From positions 345,317 to 409,316 of the forward strand of contig CAZSQZ010000002.1 of assembly GCA_964609215.1 (NCBI GenBank): DNA of 64,000 nt, written 5' to 3'. Under the pieces are notes generated by a model. The model had not been told where the DNA came from. It saw nothing but the letters and a program-made list of their open reading frames with translations, and made no database searches. The position numbers and the translations under genes were made by a program. Each line of letters opens with the position of its first letter. The stretch's first letter is position 1. This DNA comes from JABDKJ01 sp964609215. Lineage in GTDB: Bacteria > Bacteroidota > Bacteroidia > Flavobacteriales_D > JABDKJ01. Positions 51,966 through 61,483 of this stretch are shown piece after piece.

Positions 51966-52657
51966 TCGATATAGTCTATATCAAAAACGTTAGCCAAATT
52001 TACTTTTAAAATGGCTTTTACCTCATCCATATTTATTTCTCTACCCAATTCCTCTTGTAGAGAAGTTACGGCTTTATCTTCAATTGCGCATGGAACAATA
52101 TGATTGAAATAGGATAAGTCTGTATTCACGTTGAAAGCTAAACCATGCAGGGTAATCCAACGGCTAACCTTAACCCCAATAGCACAAATCTTACGTGCAC
52201 GTTCATTATCCGCATCAAGCCAGACACCTGTATATCCATCAAATCTTCCCGCTTCAATCTTGTACTCTGCGAGCGTAAGAATAACTGCTTCTTCTAAACA
52301 CCTAAGATATTTGTGAAGGTCAGTAAAAAACTGTTCCAGATCAATGATTGGGTATGCAACTATTTGACCCGGACCATGGTAGGTAATATCTCCACCCCTA
52401 TTTATGTGATAGTACTTTGCCTGAATGGATTCGAGATCATTTATGCTCACTTTCAAGTTTTCAAACTCTCCACTCTTACCTAAAGTATAAACGTGCGGAT
52501 GCTCGCAAAAAAGGAGATGATTCTCAATTGAAGCGTTTGTCTTTTCCTTCCTATTCGAAATTTTTTGCTGTACTTGTTTCTGATGAATCTGTTCTTGCAG
52601 ATCCCAACATTCTTTATAGTCTATGTAGCCTAAATCTTTAAAATGTGCTTCCGGCAT
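51962..52657 (-). CDS. lipB: Lipoyl(octanoyl) transferase
   Basis: LipB moves the octanoyl group from acyl carrier protein to lipoyl domains, the first step of lipoate synthesis. The 231 residues contain RGGDITYHGPGQIVAYPI, the substrate loop, the catalytic lysine in AIGVKVSRWITLHGLAFNV and the catalytic cysteine in HIVPCAIEDKAVTSLQ. Length is normal. It directly abuts the isomerase stop upstream and overlaps the serine hydrolase start downstream, forming a three-gene operon. LipA is not in the window. Confidence 0.96.
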   Translation of the reverse strand: MPEAHFKDLGYIDYKECWDLQEQIHQKQVQQKISNRKEKTNASIENHLLFCEHPHVYTLGKSGEFENLKVSINDLESIQAKYYHINRGGDITYHGPGQIVAYPIIDLEQFFTDLHKYLRCLEEAVILTLAEYKIEAGRFDGYTGVWLDADNERARKICAIGVKVSRWITLHGLAFNVNTDLSYFNHIVPCAIEDKAVTSLQEELGREINMDEVKAILKVNLANVFDIDYIE

Positions 52658-53647
52658 TTAGTCTTCTACTTTTGCCAATTCGCCTTTCAAGAAATTAATT
52701 GCTTCTATTTCTATTGGATCTACATTATTCTCTACTGACAAATAATAAGAGAGCCAATCTCCCAGATGAATAAGATAAAACGCACGTTGCAACATAGTCT
52801 CCCCCTGAGCTGGAATATCAAAAATCTTATTGGTGTATTTCTCAAAAATGGTCTTGCTTAAATCCATTCTTATTCTGGTTCTATCGTGCATGTCAGGAGT
52901 TCTAAGGAGCAGAGCAGAAAATTGATCTGAGCCACCAGCCCAGCCTACTAATTCGTTGTGGTTCATTTCTGGAAATACATGATGCCAACAAAGCATTTTA
53001 GCATTTTCGTTTATCTGCTGTCTAAAACGAATAGCAGTTCCTTCATACTTTGCATCTGAGTAGATAATTGGAATTGTTCCTTTTAATTCAGCAGCCAAGG
53101 CTTCTGCCATTTTAGCAATTTGGCTTTGATTATCCTGTAAATATTGTGCTATAGATTCAATATCAGCAATAAAAACACCTCTAGTTAAAACGTACTTGTA
53201 AAGAATATAAAAAATAGCAACTGAACTTAAGCCAAATGCAGCTCTTGGAGGAAAACCACTAGGAATAACTATGTGGTTTAAATCTTTTTCGATAGCAATT
53301 CTCTCCAAAAACCCACCACTGGTAAGCACAGCTACCTCTGCATCTTTCTTAATGGCTTGACCAATAGCATTTATTGTTTCTTCTGTATTCCCAGAATAGG
53401 AGCATGCAATAAATAAGGTTCTCTTGTTAATGTAAGCAGGAATATCATAGTCATTGTAAACCTGAATGGGGATTTCAGATTTATCTGCAAGAATATCAGA
53501 AACTATTTTTCCGCCTATTCCAGATCCACCTAGCCCAGCGATAACTATATTCCTGATTTGCTTTCGATGTGGCTTAAAGCGCACTTCACCACATATCTCC
53601 AGAGAATTCAGTAAATGCTCTGGAAACGATTCTATATAATCTTTCAT
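52658..53647 (-). CDS. Bifunctional phosphoglucose/phosphomannose isomerase-like protein (SIS)
   Basis: From the ATG at 53647 (MKDYIESFPEHLLNSLEICG) the protein has 329 residues. A start at 53707 would lie across its own promoter and is rejected. The SIS fold shows IVIAGLGGSGIGGKIVSDIL near the N-terminus, CSYSGNTEETINAI for phosphosugar binding, PSGFPPRAAFGLSS and NEMNHNELVGWAGG-type C-terminal features. These match the archaeal/bacterial bifunctional PGI/PMI group, which interconverts fructose-6-, glucose-6- and mannose-6-phosphate. It leads an operon with lipB and the serine hydrolase, and may supply sugars for the envelope. Confidence 0.87.
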   Translation of the reverse strand: MKDYIESFPEHLLNSLEICGEVRFKPHRKQIRNIVIAGLGGSGIGGKIVSDILADKSEIPIQVYNDYDIPAYINKRTLFIACSYSGNTEETINAIGQAIKKDAEVAVLTSGGFLERIAIEKDLNHIVIPSGFPPRAAFGLSSVAIFYILYKYVLTRGVFIADIESIAQYLQDNQSQIAKMAEALAAELKGTIPIIYSDAKYEGTAIRFRQQINENAKMLCWHHVFPEMNHNELVGWAGGSDQFSALLLRTPDMHDRTRIRMDLSKTIFEKYTNKIFDIPAQGETMLQRAFYLIHLGDWLSYYLSVENNVDPIEIEAINFLKGELAKVED

Positions 53648-53678
53648 TTGTTTTCTTAAAAAAATAGTTCCCGAGCTA

Positions 53679-53707
53679 CAAAGGTACCTAAAGATTAATT
53701 TTTGCAA
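53679..53707 (-). promoter_or_regulatory. Promoter of the PGI/PMI-lipB operon
   Basis: On the minus strand TTG (53707-53705), an 18-bp spacer and TACCTTTG (53686-53679). It fits the Bacteroidota consensus well and lies 31 bp before the chosen start at 53647, inside any extended frame. Confidence 0.65.
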
Positions 53708-53763
53708 AATATTTTAAATAAAGCTATTCAACTATCTTTACCCTTGTAAAAATCAAATATTAA

Positions 53764-55467
53764 ATGATTCTGTCTGAACAAGAATTAGTTAGAAGAGAAG
53801 CTTTAAAGAAGCTTAATGATTTAGGTGTAAATGCTTACCCTGCCGATTTGGTAGAAATCACGCATAAATGCGAGGATGTAAAAGAAAATTTCACTGAAGG
53901 AAAAGAAGTAAAAATGGCAGGTAGAATCATGTCCAGAAGAATAATGGGCAAGGCTTCTTTTGCTGAAATAATGGATGCCACCGGCCGTTTACAAGTCTAT
54001 TTTAATAGAGATGAAATCTGTGAGGGAGAGGATAAAAGTAAATACAATGACGTTTTCAAAAAATTATTGGATATAGGTGATTTTATTCGCCTTGAAGGTA
54101 TTCAATTTAAAACACAAGTTGGAGAAATTTCAGTGCTCGTTAAATCTTTTGAAATTATCAGTAAAAGCTTGAGGCCTTTACCAATGGTAAAGAAGGATTC
54201 TGATGGCAAAATTCACGATGCCTTTGTTGATCCTGAACTGAGATATAGAATGCGTTATGTGGATTTGCTGGTAAACGATGAAGTAAAAAATACGTTTGTT
54301 GCAAGGACCAAAATCTTTAATAGCTTCCGGGAGCTTTTTAATTCAAAGGGATTTCTGGAAGTGGACACACCAGTCCTACAACCAATACCAGGTGGTGCTT
54401 CAGCAAGGCCCTTTGTTACGCACCATAATGCCTTAGATATTCCTCTTTACTTAAGAATTGCAAATGAACTTTATCTAAAAAGACTCATTGTAGGTGGATT
54501 TGAGGGTGTTTATGAGTTCTCTAGAAATTTCAGAAATGAGGGAATGGATAGAACACATAACCCGGAATTTACGGTTATGGAAATTTATGTAGCCTATAAA
54601 GACTATAACTGGATGATGGACTTTACAGAAGAGATGATTGAGAAGGCTTGTTTAGATGTTCATGGACATACCAAAGTATTTGTGGGTGAAAACGAAATAG
54701 ACTTTAAACGGCCATTTAAAAGAATAACAATGACGGATGCAATAAAAGAGCATACCGGATTTGATATTTCAGGAAAGAGTGAAGAAGAGTTAGCATCATG
54801 GTGTAAAGCTAATGGTATAGAAGTGGATGAAACTATGGGTAAGGGGAAGTTAATAGATGAGATTTTTGGCGAAAAATGTGAAGCTCTCTACATACAACCT
54901 ACTTTTATAACGGACTATCCTAAGGAAATGTCTCCACTGTGTAAGGAGCATAGAAATAACTCAGATCTAACGGAGCGCTTTGAACTTATGGTTAATGGGA
55001 AAGAGTTGGCAAATGCCTATTCGGAATTAAACGATCCTATTGATCAAAGAGAACGATTTATGGAACAGCTAAAACTTTCTGAAAAAGGCGATGATGAGGC
55101 AATGTTCATTGATCAGGATTTTTTAAGAGCACTTGAATATGGAATGCCCCCAACTTCAGGAATGGGAATAGGAATGGATAGATTGGTAATGCTATTGACG
55201 AATAATAGCTCTATTCAGGAAGTGCTTTTCTTCCCTCAAATGAAGCCTGAGAAATTTGATGCTGAGGTAAGTCCTCAAGCATTCATAGAACTTGGAATTC
55301 CAGAAAAATGGGCGGAACATGTTATAAAGGCAGGGTTTAATTCAATTGATAATCTAAAGGAAACAAAACCAACTGCAATCCATCAAAAGCTTAATGGATA
55401 TAGAAAAAAGAATAAGTTAGATATTCCAGCCTTGCAATTAGATGAGGTTGAGAGCTGGATTGCTTAG
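53764..55467 (+). CDS. lysS: Lysine-tRNA ligase with C-terminal extension
   Basis: A class II LysRS of 567 residues. N-terminal OB-fold anticodon domain (about 50-150; VKMAGRIMSRRIMGKASFAEIMDATGRLQVYF), then the catalytic domain with motif 2 FRNEGMDRTHNPEFT and motif 3 GMGIGMDRLVMLLT. Bacterial LysRS usually ends about 500; here about 65 residues follow FFPQMKPE (SPQAFIELGIPEKWAEHVIKAGFNSIDNLKETKP ... LDEVESWIA). This tail, with a helix-hairpin-helix-like look, is common in Bacteroidota. It charges tRNA-Lys. Its stop overlaps the convergent neighbour by 4 bp. Confidence 0.97.
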   Translation: MILSEQELVRREALKKLNDLGVNAYPADLVEITHKCEDVKENFTEGKEVKMAGRIMSRRIMGKASFAEIMDATGRLQVYFNRDEICEGEDKSKYNDVFKKLLDIGDFIRLEGIQFKTQVGEISVLVKSFEIISKSLRPLPMVKKDSDGKIHDAFVDPELRYRMRYVDLLVNDEVKNTFVARTKIFNSFRELFNSKGFLEVDTPVLQPIPGGASARPFVTHHNALDIPLYLRIANELYLKRLIVGGFEGVYEFSRNFRNEGMDRTHNPEFTVMEIYVAYKDYNWMMDFTEEMIEKACLDVHGHTKVFVGENEIDFKRPFKRITMTDAIKEHTGFDISGKSEEELASWCKANGIEVDETMGKGKLIDEIFGEKCEALYIQPTFITDYPKEMSPLCKEHRNNSDLTERFELMVNGKELANAYSELNDPIDQRERFMEQLKLSEKGDDEAMFIDQDFLRALEYGMPPTSGMGIGMDRLVMLLTNNSSIQEVLFFPQMKPEKFDAEVSPQAFIELGIPEKWAEHVIKAGFNSIDNLKETKPTAIHQKLNGYRKKNKLDIPALQLDEVESWIA

Positions 55468-56156
55468 GACTTTACAAAGGATAATTTCCTTCTTTCATTT
55501 TTTGATTGGATACTCATAATGTAATACCCTTTTTCCAATTCGGTGGTATCTATATAGTTAAGGCCTGACTTCAATGGAAGAGTCTTAACGCTTATTCCAT
55601 TCACCGAATAAATGCTTATAGTGGCATCTTCCGATACTTCCATATTATAATGCAGGTTTAGCTCTTTATTAGTAGGGTTCGGAAACAAGACTATTTGATC
55701 TGCTTGATCTGGATCATATGGTAACAGAAAATTTGGAGTTATAAAATGTTTATATTCAGAAAAAGGACCATAGGTTAAGGGGTCTGTCTTACATGCGCAT
55801 CTTACCTTCCATCTATATTCGGTAAGAGGTTCCATGGCATTATAGCTATAGAACAATCTGTTAATTTCAAAACCCTCTGCTACTCTTGTTCTTTCTTCAC
55901 CACCAACTGGTCCACCTCTTAATTGACATCCAAATGTAATAGGCACGGATTCCCATTTTAACATCACACCTTGAATCAGGAAGTTTTCACTTTGATTCGT
56001 TGGAACAATCAAACTTTGAGATAAGCATTCTTCAGGTTCTTGATGCATAAGTGTTTCATTACTTAGATGCGGCAACTCATTCTCAGGTTGTTGAGAATAA
56101 CCTTTTACGTAAGCCAATACAAGGCAAAATACCAATAATACTTTCGAAACAGTCAT
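55464..56156 (-). CDS. Small T9SS-sorted secreted protein
   Basis: The 230 residues begin with a signal peptide (VSKVLLVFCLVLAYVKGYSQ). The middle (about 40-140) looks like one fibronectin III-type domain (LIQGVMLKWESVPITFGCQL, FEINRLFYSYNAMEPLTEYRWKVRCACK, YGPFSEYKHF). The end (about 150-230) is a T9SS type A sorting domain (IVLFPNPTNKELNLHYNM ... ELEKGYYIMSIQSKNERRKLSFVKS). It would be secreted as a free or surface-bound binding module. Four bases overlap the lysS stop on the other strand; the S9 peptidase gene lies 41 bp upstream and may share the transcript. Confidence 0.82.
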   Translation of the reverse strand: MTVSKVLLVFCLVLAYVKGYSQQPENELPHLSNETLMHQEPEECLSQSLIVPTNQSENFLIQGVMLKWESVPITFGCQLRGGPVGGEERTRVAEGFEINRLFYSYNAMEPLTEYRWKVRCACKTDPLTYGPFSEYKHFITPNFLLPYDPDQADQIVLFPNPTNKELNLHYNMEVSEDATISIYSVNGISVKTLPLKSGLNYIDTTELEKGYYIMSIQSKNERRKLSFVKS

Positions 56157-56196
56157 GCCCAGTTTTACGAATAATCCAGGGCAAAGGTTGCTCTAC

Positions 56197-58341
56197 TTAT
56201 TCGGAAATACCTGCACAATCTAAAAGAAAGGCGTAGTCTAATGCCACCTCTCTAAATTGCTCATATCTTCCTGAAGCTCCTCCATGGCCTGCCCCCATAT
56301 TTGTATGTAATAACAATTTATTACTGTCGAGTTTTTTATCTCTCATTTTGGCAACCCATTTCGCGGGCTCCCAATACTGAACTTGCGAGTCATGCAGTCC
56401 CGTAGTAACCAAAAGATTAGGATATTTAGTCTCTTGCACATTATCGTATGGTGAATAGGAAAGCATGTAATCATAATATTCTTTGGATTGAATTGGATTT
56501 CCCCATTCGTCCCATTCTCCAGTTGTTAACGGAATAGATTCATCCAACATGGTTGTGACAACATCTACGAAAGGAACTGCGGCCACAACACCATTCCATA
56601 AATCAGGTTCCATATTTACAACCGCGCCCATTAATAAGCCTCCAGCTGAACCACCATAGGCCATCAATTTATCTTCTGCTGAATATTTATTTTCAACTAG
56701 ATATTTACCACAGTCTATAAAATCGTAAAAAGTGTTTTTCTTTTTTAGAAGTTTTCCGTCCTCATACCAATGCCTTCCCATTTCTTGTCCTCCTCTAATA
56801 TGCGCAATTGCATATACGAAACCTCTATCCAGAAGGCTTAATCTGGTACTTGAAAAATAGGCTTCAGTACTTGAACCATAGGATCCATAAGAATATAAAA
56901 GTAATGGATTGCTTCCGTCTTTTTTAAAGCCATTTTTATACACCAAAGAGACAGGAACTTCAACACCATCTCTAACCTTAACCATAATTCTTTCTGAAGT
57001 ATATTCAGATGGTTCATGTCCACCAACCACTTTTTGTCTTTTCTTCAACTCTTGGTATTTGCTATTCATATTATAGTCATAGGTAGAGTATGGAGTGGTC
57101 AAAGAAGAGTAGCCATATCTTAAAATATCTGTACCGAAGTCAGGATTTGCACCTATACTTGCCAAATATGCCGGGTCATTAAATTCTAAGTAATGCTCAG
57201 CTCTGGATTTATCCCATGGTATTATTCGAATATTGGTTAGCCCATTTTTTCGTTCGTCCACAACCAAGAAATCCTTAAATATTTCCACAGTCTCCAGCAA
57301 AACATCCGAACGATGTGCTATCACCTCTTCCCAATTTTCTTTCTCCGTTTTAGTCAACAAAGTCTTCATTAGTTTGAAGTTCTTCGCATTCCAATTGGTT
57401 GTTATATAGAAATGATCACCAAAATGAGAAACTCCATATTCCAGATCTTTTTCTCTAGGTTGAATAATTTGAAAATCTGCATTAGGATCGTCTGCATTTA
57501 TAAATCTATATTCCGTGCTTATAGTGCTAATTGAACCTATTAGGATATATTGGTCGCTCTTAGATTTATATACAAAAGTGGAGAATGTTTCATCGTCTTC
57601 GTGAAATATTTCTAGGTCATTTTTTGCATCATCTCCCTTCCTATGTTTGAATATTTTATACGCTCTTAACGCATCATCTTTTACAGTATAAAAAACAGTT
57701 TCATTGTCATTTGCCCATGTGCAACCTCCTGTTGTATTTGGAATGGTCTTTTCAATGATCTCTCCAGTTTCCAAGTTCTTGAAATAAATCGTGTAAATTC
57801 TTCTACTTAAGGTATCTACTCCAAACGCAAGCCACTTATTATCAGGGCTAACGCTCCTTCCACTTATGTTATAGTATTCAAAACCTTCTGCCATTTTTGA
57901 AACGTCCAGCATAATTTCTTCTTTAGCATCCAGTGTTTCTTTCTTTCTACAATGAAAAGGATATTCTTTTCCTTCTTCATACCTACTGTAATACCAGTAA
58001 CCATTGTATTTAACAGGAACGGATTCATCTGTCTGGTCTATTCTCCCTGTTATCTCCTGAAATAGCTTTTCCTGAAACTCCTCTGTATGCTTCATTACAG
58101 ATTTGGTATAAGCATTCTCATCTTCAAGATATTTTATAATCTCAGGATCTTTTCGATCCATATCTCTCAACCAATAGTAATTATCTATTCGTTCATGTCC
58201 ATGTTGCACTAAAGTTTTAGCCACTTTCTTAGCTACAGGTGCTTCAATTTTTACAGAAGTTTCTTCCATGTTTTGATTCTTACAAGAAAATAAAAGTGTG
58301 AATATAATTATAGATAGAAATAAGGTTTTAGTGCTATTCAT
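56197..58341 (-). CDS. Prolyl oligopeptidase family (S9) peptidase, oligopeptidase B-like lipoprotein
   Basis: The 714-residue protein has a lipoprotein signal (MNSTKTLFLSIIIFTLLFSC, Cys20), a seven-blade beta-propeller (about 50-440, starting PVAKKVAKTLVQHGHERIDNYYWLRD) and the alpha/beta-hydrolase domain (about 450-710). The catalytic Ser sits in AYGGSAGGLLMGAV, the Asp in TTGLHDSQV, the His in MGAGHGGASGRYEQ. Propeller and hydrolase fit oligopeptidase B/prolyl oligopeptidase, which cut short peptides. Unlike the usual cytosolic enzyme, this one is predicted to be membrane-anchored in the periplasm or at the surface. The TonB receptor gene ends 9 bp upstream. Confidence 0.94.
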   Translation of the reverse strand: MNSTKTLFLSIIIFTLLFSCKNQNMEETSVKIEAPVAKKVAKTLVQHGHERIDNYYWLRDMDRKDPEIIKYLEDENAYTKSVMKHTEEFQEKLFQEITGRIDQTDESVPVKYNGYWYYSRYEEGKEYPFHCRKKETLDAKEEIMLDVSKMAEGFEYYNISGRSVSPDNKWLAFGVDTLSRRIYTIYFKNLETGEIIEKTIPNTTGGCTWANDNETVFYTVKDDALRAYKIFKHRKGDDAKNDLEIFHEDDETFSTFVYKSKSDQYILIGSISTISTEYRFINADDPNADFQIIQPREKDLEYGVSHFGDHFYITTNWNAKNFKLMKTLLTKTEKENWEEVIAHRSDVLLETVEIFKDFLVVDERKNGLTNIRIIPWDKSRAEHYLEFNDPAYLASIGANPDFGTDILRYGYSSLTTPYSTYDYNMNSKYQELKKRQKVVGGHEPSEYTSERIMVKVRDGVEVPVSLVYKNGFKKDGSNPLLLYSYGSYGSSTEAYFSSTRLSLLDRGFVYAIAHIRGGQEMGRHWYEDGKLLKKKNTFYDFIDCGKYLVENKYSAEDKLMAYGGSAGGLLMGAVVNMEPDLWNGVVAAVPFVDVVTTMLDESIPLTTGEWDEWGNPIQSKEYYDYMLSYSPYDNVQETKYPNLLVTTGLHDSQVQYWEPAKWVAKMRDKKLDSNKLLLHTNMGAGHGGASGRYEQFREVALDYAFLLDCAGISE

Positions 58342-58350
58342 TGGTGCCCA

Positions 58351-60750
58351 TTATAAATTAAATGTTGCACTAAATATAAGGTTTCTACCAGATGCGGAAA
58401 GACCAGAAGCAAAAGTCTTATAATGATGATCTAGAATATTCTCAACCGCAAAATTAAAAGAGAAAGAAGGCGAAAACCTTCTTGCGACTCTTACGTTGAG
58501 TGTATACCAGGAAGGAAAACCATCTACTGTAGCTTCTGAAGGATTATCTGTTGTCCCAGGTGAGAAATCTTCCGGTCTTTTCCAGCCATTGTAATATCCA
58601 TAAAAGGCTCCTGTAAGGCTCTCATTGTAAAAAATCAACTCTGATTTCCCAAAAACGGGAGGTATATGGGCCAAAGGAATATCATCTGAAATGTCACGAC
58701 CCAAAGTATAATTCAAAGTTCCGGACCATCTAAACCAATCATTTATTTCATAGTTCAACCCGAAAGAAAAGCCATAGATTTCAGCTTCATTGACATTCAC
58801 GTTGGTTTGTATTCTGGCTAACTCGCCTTCATATAAAAGTGAATCCTGACCATTTAATGTTGTATTTCTTCTTACCAAAGCATCAAAAATCCGAGTATAA
58901 AATGCGGTGATATTGATTGATGATTGTCTTTTATTCCAAAACCTATTAATCCCGATTTCTCCGTTTGCTACATACTCAGGTTTGATTTCATCATTCGGGA
59001 TAACTACAAAACCGTCTTTCTCGAAAACTTTTCCCGCATCATCTATATTTGGACTTTTAAAACCAGTACTTAATAGAAAATCTAATTGATAGTCATCATT
59101 TATGGTTTTTTCCAAACCTATGTTACCGGTTAGTGCTCCATTATCAAAAGAAATTGTCCGAAATGGCAAACTATAAAATTCATCATTTTCAAAGATTGCT
59201 TCTAAATTGGTGTAGCTATAACGCAAACCAAAATTACTCTTTAATGTCTTTGACCATTTCGTGCTGATGCTGGAATAAGCTGCATAGGTTTGCATTCCAC
59301 TCCCTCCATCTGGATATCTGGTTGGACCAACTTCTCGCGCACCAGTATTAATATTCTCAAAATTGGCAATGGAAACAACATCATTATCCAACAATTCCAG
59401 CCCATAATATATAGTACTATTTCGTTTGAATCTTTTACTAAAGTCCAGATTAAGACTGGATACATTTACTGTTTCTTCCCTAATAATTCTCGTATCGCTA
59501 TTAAGCCTTCTATTTATTCTGTCCTCCCCAACATTTTGATAAGCAGCAGTAATAACCGCGTTGTCGTAAAAATTGTTTTTTCCCTTAACTTCCAGTGAAA
59601 TGGATGAAAACAAACGCTCCTGAGGTCCGTATTTCCATTCCGCCCACCTTGGCAAACCTGCGCTAAAGTCATTTAAGCGATCCCATCTATTAATATCAGT
59701 CGAATTGGAATATTGCACATTTAATGTCAGGAGTATTGAATCCTTCAATTGGAAATTCAGCTTAGAACCAATGTCTATTTGATCATAGCCCGTTCTAGGT
59801 TGTAAAGCAAGATTTGAATTTTGAATTACTTCATCATTTTCTGGGTCCACGAAGTGACTAACTATTCCCCAATCTTCATATCCGTGTGCTCTTTTTCTGC
59901 CCATTCTTAAATCACCAAAAGAGCTGGCTGAAAAAGACAAATTGTATGCTACTTTTTGACCTCCGATATTAAAATCTACGTGACCAGATTTCTCATCATT
60001 TGCAGAACTGGTTCTAAGAAAAGCATTTACTCCCACTTCCTGAACACCTTCTTTGGTAGAAAACTTTGGTCTTTTTGTATGAAAGTGGATTACACCACCT
60101 AAAGCATCACTTCCATATAGAACAGAGGAAGGGCCAAATATTATTTCTGTAGATTCTAAGTAGTGGGGATCTACAGTAATAGCGTTTTGCAAATGACCAC
60201 TTCTATATATTGCATTGTTCATTCGAACCCCATCAACTACTAATAAAATTCTATTGGCTTCAAAGCCCCTTATGATTGGACTGCCTCCACCCAATTGACT
60301 TTTTTGAATAAGTACTTGCCCACTTTGTGCGAGCATATCAGCAGAAGTTTGAGGGTTTTCTAGCCTCGCTGTAATCGCATCAATCAACTGAACAGTAGAA
60401 CCTATATCATGCTCCTCCATAGATTGTCTGGGGGCCTTTACTTCAATAGGCGGCATGGAGTGCCATCTTGGTTCCAAAAAGACCAAACTCAACATTAATC
60501 CTTTATCCGCCTTCAATTGCTGATGCTCATAGGCAGCATGTTGAAAATAAAGTACTTTGCTGTTCTTAAATATGGAAATGTCAGCCTTTCCTTTTATGTC
60601 TGTATATACTGCAAATTCAGCACTTTTTCTTTCATCATATATGTACACCAATTCTATTGGGTTCTGAGAAATTTTGTCCAATACGGTAATTGTTTGCGAC
60701 CTGACAAAAACAGAAAGAATTAGGAATGTGAAAATTAAGACTCCTCTCAT
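58351..60750 (-). CDS. TonB-dependent outer-membrane receptor
   Basis: The 799 residues carry a signal peptide (MRGVLIFTFLILSVFVRSQ), a carboxypeptidase-like regulatory domain (about 20-100), a plug (about 115-225; SGQVLIQKSQLGGGSPIIRGFEANRILLVVDGVRMNNAIYRSG) and a 22-strand barrel (about 235-799) ending FSATFNL. The plug's GGGSPIIRGFE...VDGVRMNNAIYR run resembles heme/hemoglobin-type receptors. In the barrel, FKSPN recalls the FRAP box and NDEIKPE a poor NPNL box, so the substrate (heme, siderophore or other) is unproven. It overlaps recO by 4 bp (ATGA) and precedes the S9 peptidase. Confidence 0.93.
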   Translation of the reverse strand: MRGVLIFTFLILSVFVRSQTITVLDKISQNPIELVYIYDERKSAEFAVYTDIKGKADISIFKNSKVLYFQHAAYEHQQLKADKGLMLSLVFLEPRWHSMPPIEVKAPRQSMEEHDIGSTVQLIDAITARLENPQTSADMLAQSGQVLIQKSQLGGGSPIIRGFEANRILLVVDGVRMNNAIYRSGHLQNAITVDPHYLESTEIIFGPSSVLYGSDALGGVIHFHTKRPKFSTKEGVQEVGVNAFLRTSSANDEKSGHVDFNIGGQKVAYNLSFSASSFGDLRMGRKRAHGYEDWGIVSHFVDPENDEVIQNSNLALQPRTGYDQIDIGSKLNFQLKDSILLTLNVQYSNSTDINRWDRLNDFSAGLPRWAEWKYGPQERLFSSISLEVKGKNNFYDNAVITAAYQNVGEDRINRRLNSDTRIIREETVNVSSLNLDFSKRFKRNSTIYYGLELLDNDVVSIANFENINTGAREVGPTRYPDGGSGMQTYAAYSSISTKWSKTLKSNFGLRYSYTNLEAIFENDEFYSLPFRTISFDNGALTGNIGLEKTINDDYQLDFLLSTGFKSPNIDDAGKVFEKDGFVVIPNDEIKPEYVANGEIGINRFWNKRQSSINITAFYTRIFDALVRRNTTLNGQDSLLYEGELARIQTNVNVNEAEIYGFSFGLNYEINDWFRWSGTLNYTLGRDISDDIPLAHIPPVFGKSELIFYNESLTGAFYGYYNGWKRPEDFSPGTTDNPSEATVDGFPSWYTLNVRVARRFSPSFSFNFAVENILDHHYKTFASGLSASGRNLIFSATFNL

Positions 60751-61466
60751 GAAAATACCTCTTGCAGAACTTCGTGCCCCTTTATCTCCTCCATACCATC
60801 TATATGATAGCGGTAGTAATTAATTATATCTTTCAAGAAAAGATTCCGCTTTTCTCTACTTAGTTTTACCCTTTCACTTTCATCAAAATTCATGCCTGAA
60901 AATTGCTTAAGCAAAGCAGTATTATCCTCTGAAAAGTAGTATTCATGCTTAGGTTCATTCAATTGTAGATTTCCATCCTGAACATCAAAGAAATTGTTTG
61001 AATTCTTCTGGTCCAAAAAGGGCATATAACCGTAATATTTCGACATTTTAAGCAAGAAACACAGATGAAAATTTGAATACTCCTGACTGTGGTCCAAATA
61101 TATTAATGCATTTTTTATGTAGTCGTACAAATCTTGGTTCTCAAATTCTTCCTTTACAGTTTTGTATAATATTTCAGACAGAAATAAAAGAATAGAGGAT
61201 TTCTCAATATTTAATGGAATATCCTTGTAGGGTTCAGCTATTTCAATGTTCCGTGCATGCACTAATTCCGACTCTCCTTTTTCTTTCCATTCAATATTTA
61301 GAATATTTAATAATTGGGTTTTTGCCAATTTGTTATTTCTGGCCTTTAGAGAGCTTCTTATTATAAAGCTTTTCATGCCGTACTCACGCGTAAAAATCTT
61401 GAGTATATGACTACTATCTCTAAACGGAAAAACTCTAAATACAACACCCTCAGACCTTTGAAACAT
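60747..61466 (-). CDS. recO: DNA repair protein RecO
   Basis: RecO helps RecR load RecA onto SSB-coated DNA. The 239-residue protein has the N-terminal OB-fold (SEGVVFRVFPFRDSSHILKIFTREYG, SFIIRSSLKARNNKLAKTQLLNIL) and a C-terminal helical domain. The CxxC pairs of zinc-binding RecO versions are absent here (HEYYFSEDNT takes the region), as in many Bacteroidota. Its stop overlaps the TonB receptor start by 4 bp. The porZ-like gene ends 17 bp upstream; recO beside porZ is a pairing I know from other Bacteroidota. Confidence 0.9.
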   Translation of the reverse strand: MFQRSEGVVFRVFPFRDSSHILKIFTREYGMKSFIIRSSLKARNNKLAKTQLLNILNIEWKEKGESELVHARNIEIAEPYKDIPLNIEKSSILLFLSEILYKTVKEEFENQDLYDYIKNALIYLDHSQEYSNFHLCFLLKMSKYYGYMPFLDQKNSNNFFDVQDGNLQLNEPKHEYYFSEDNTALLKQFSGMNFDESERVKLSREKRNLFLKDIINYYRYHIDGMEEIKGHEVLQEVFS

Positions 61467-61483
61467 GCCTTGAATTAAGAGCG

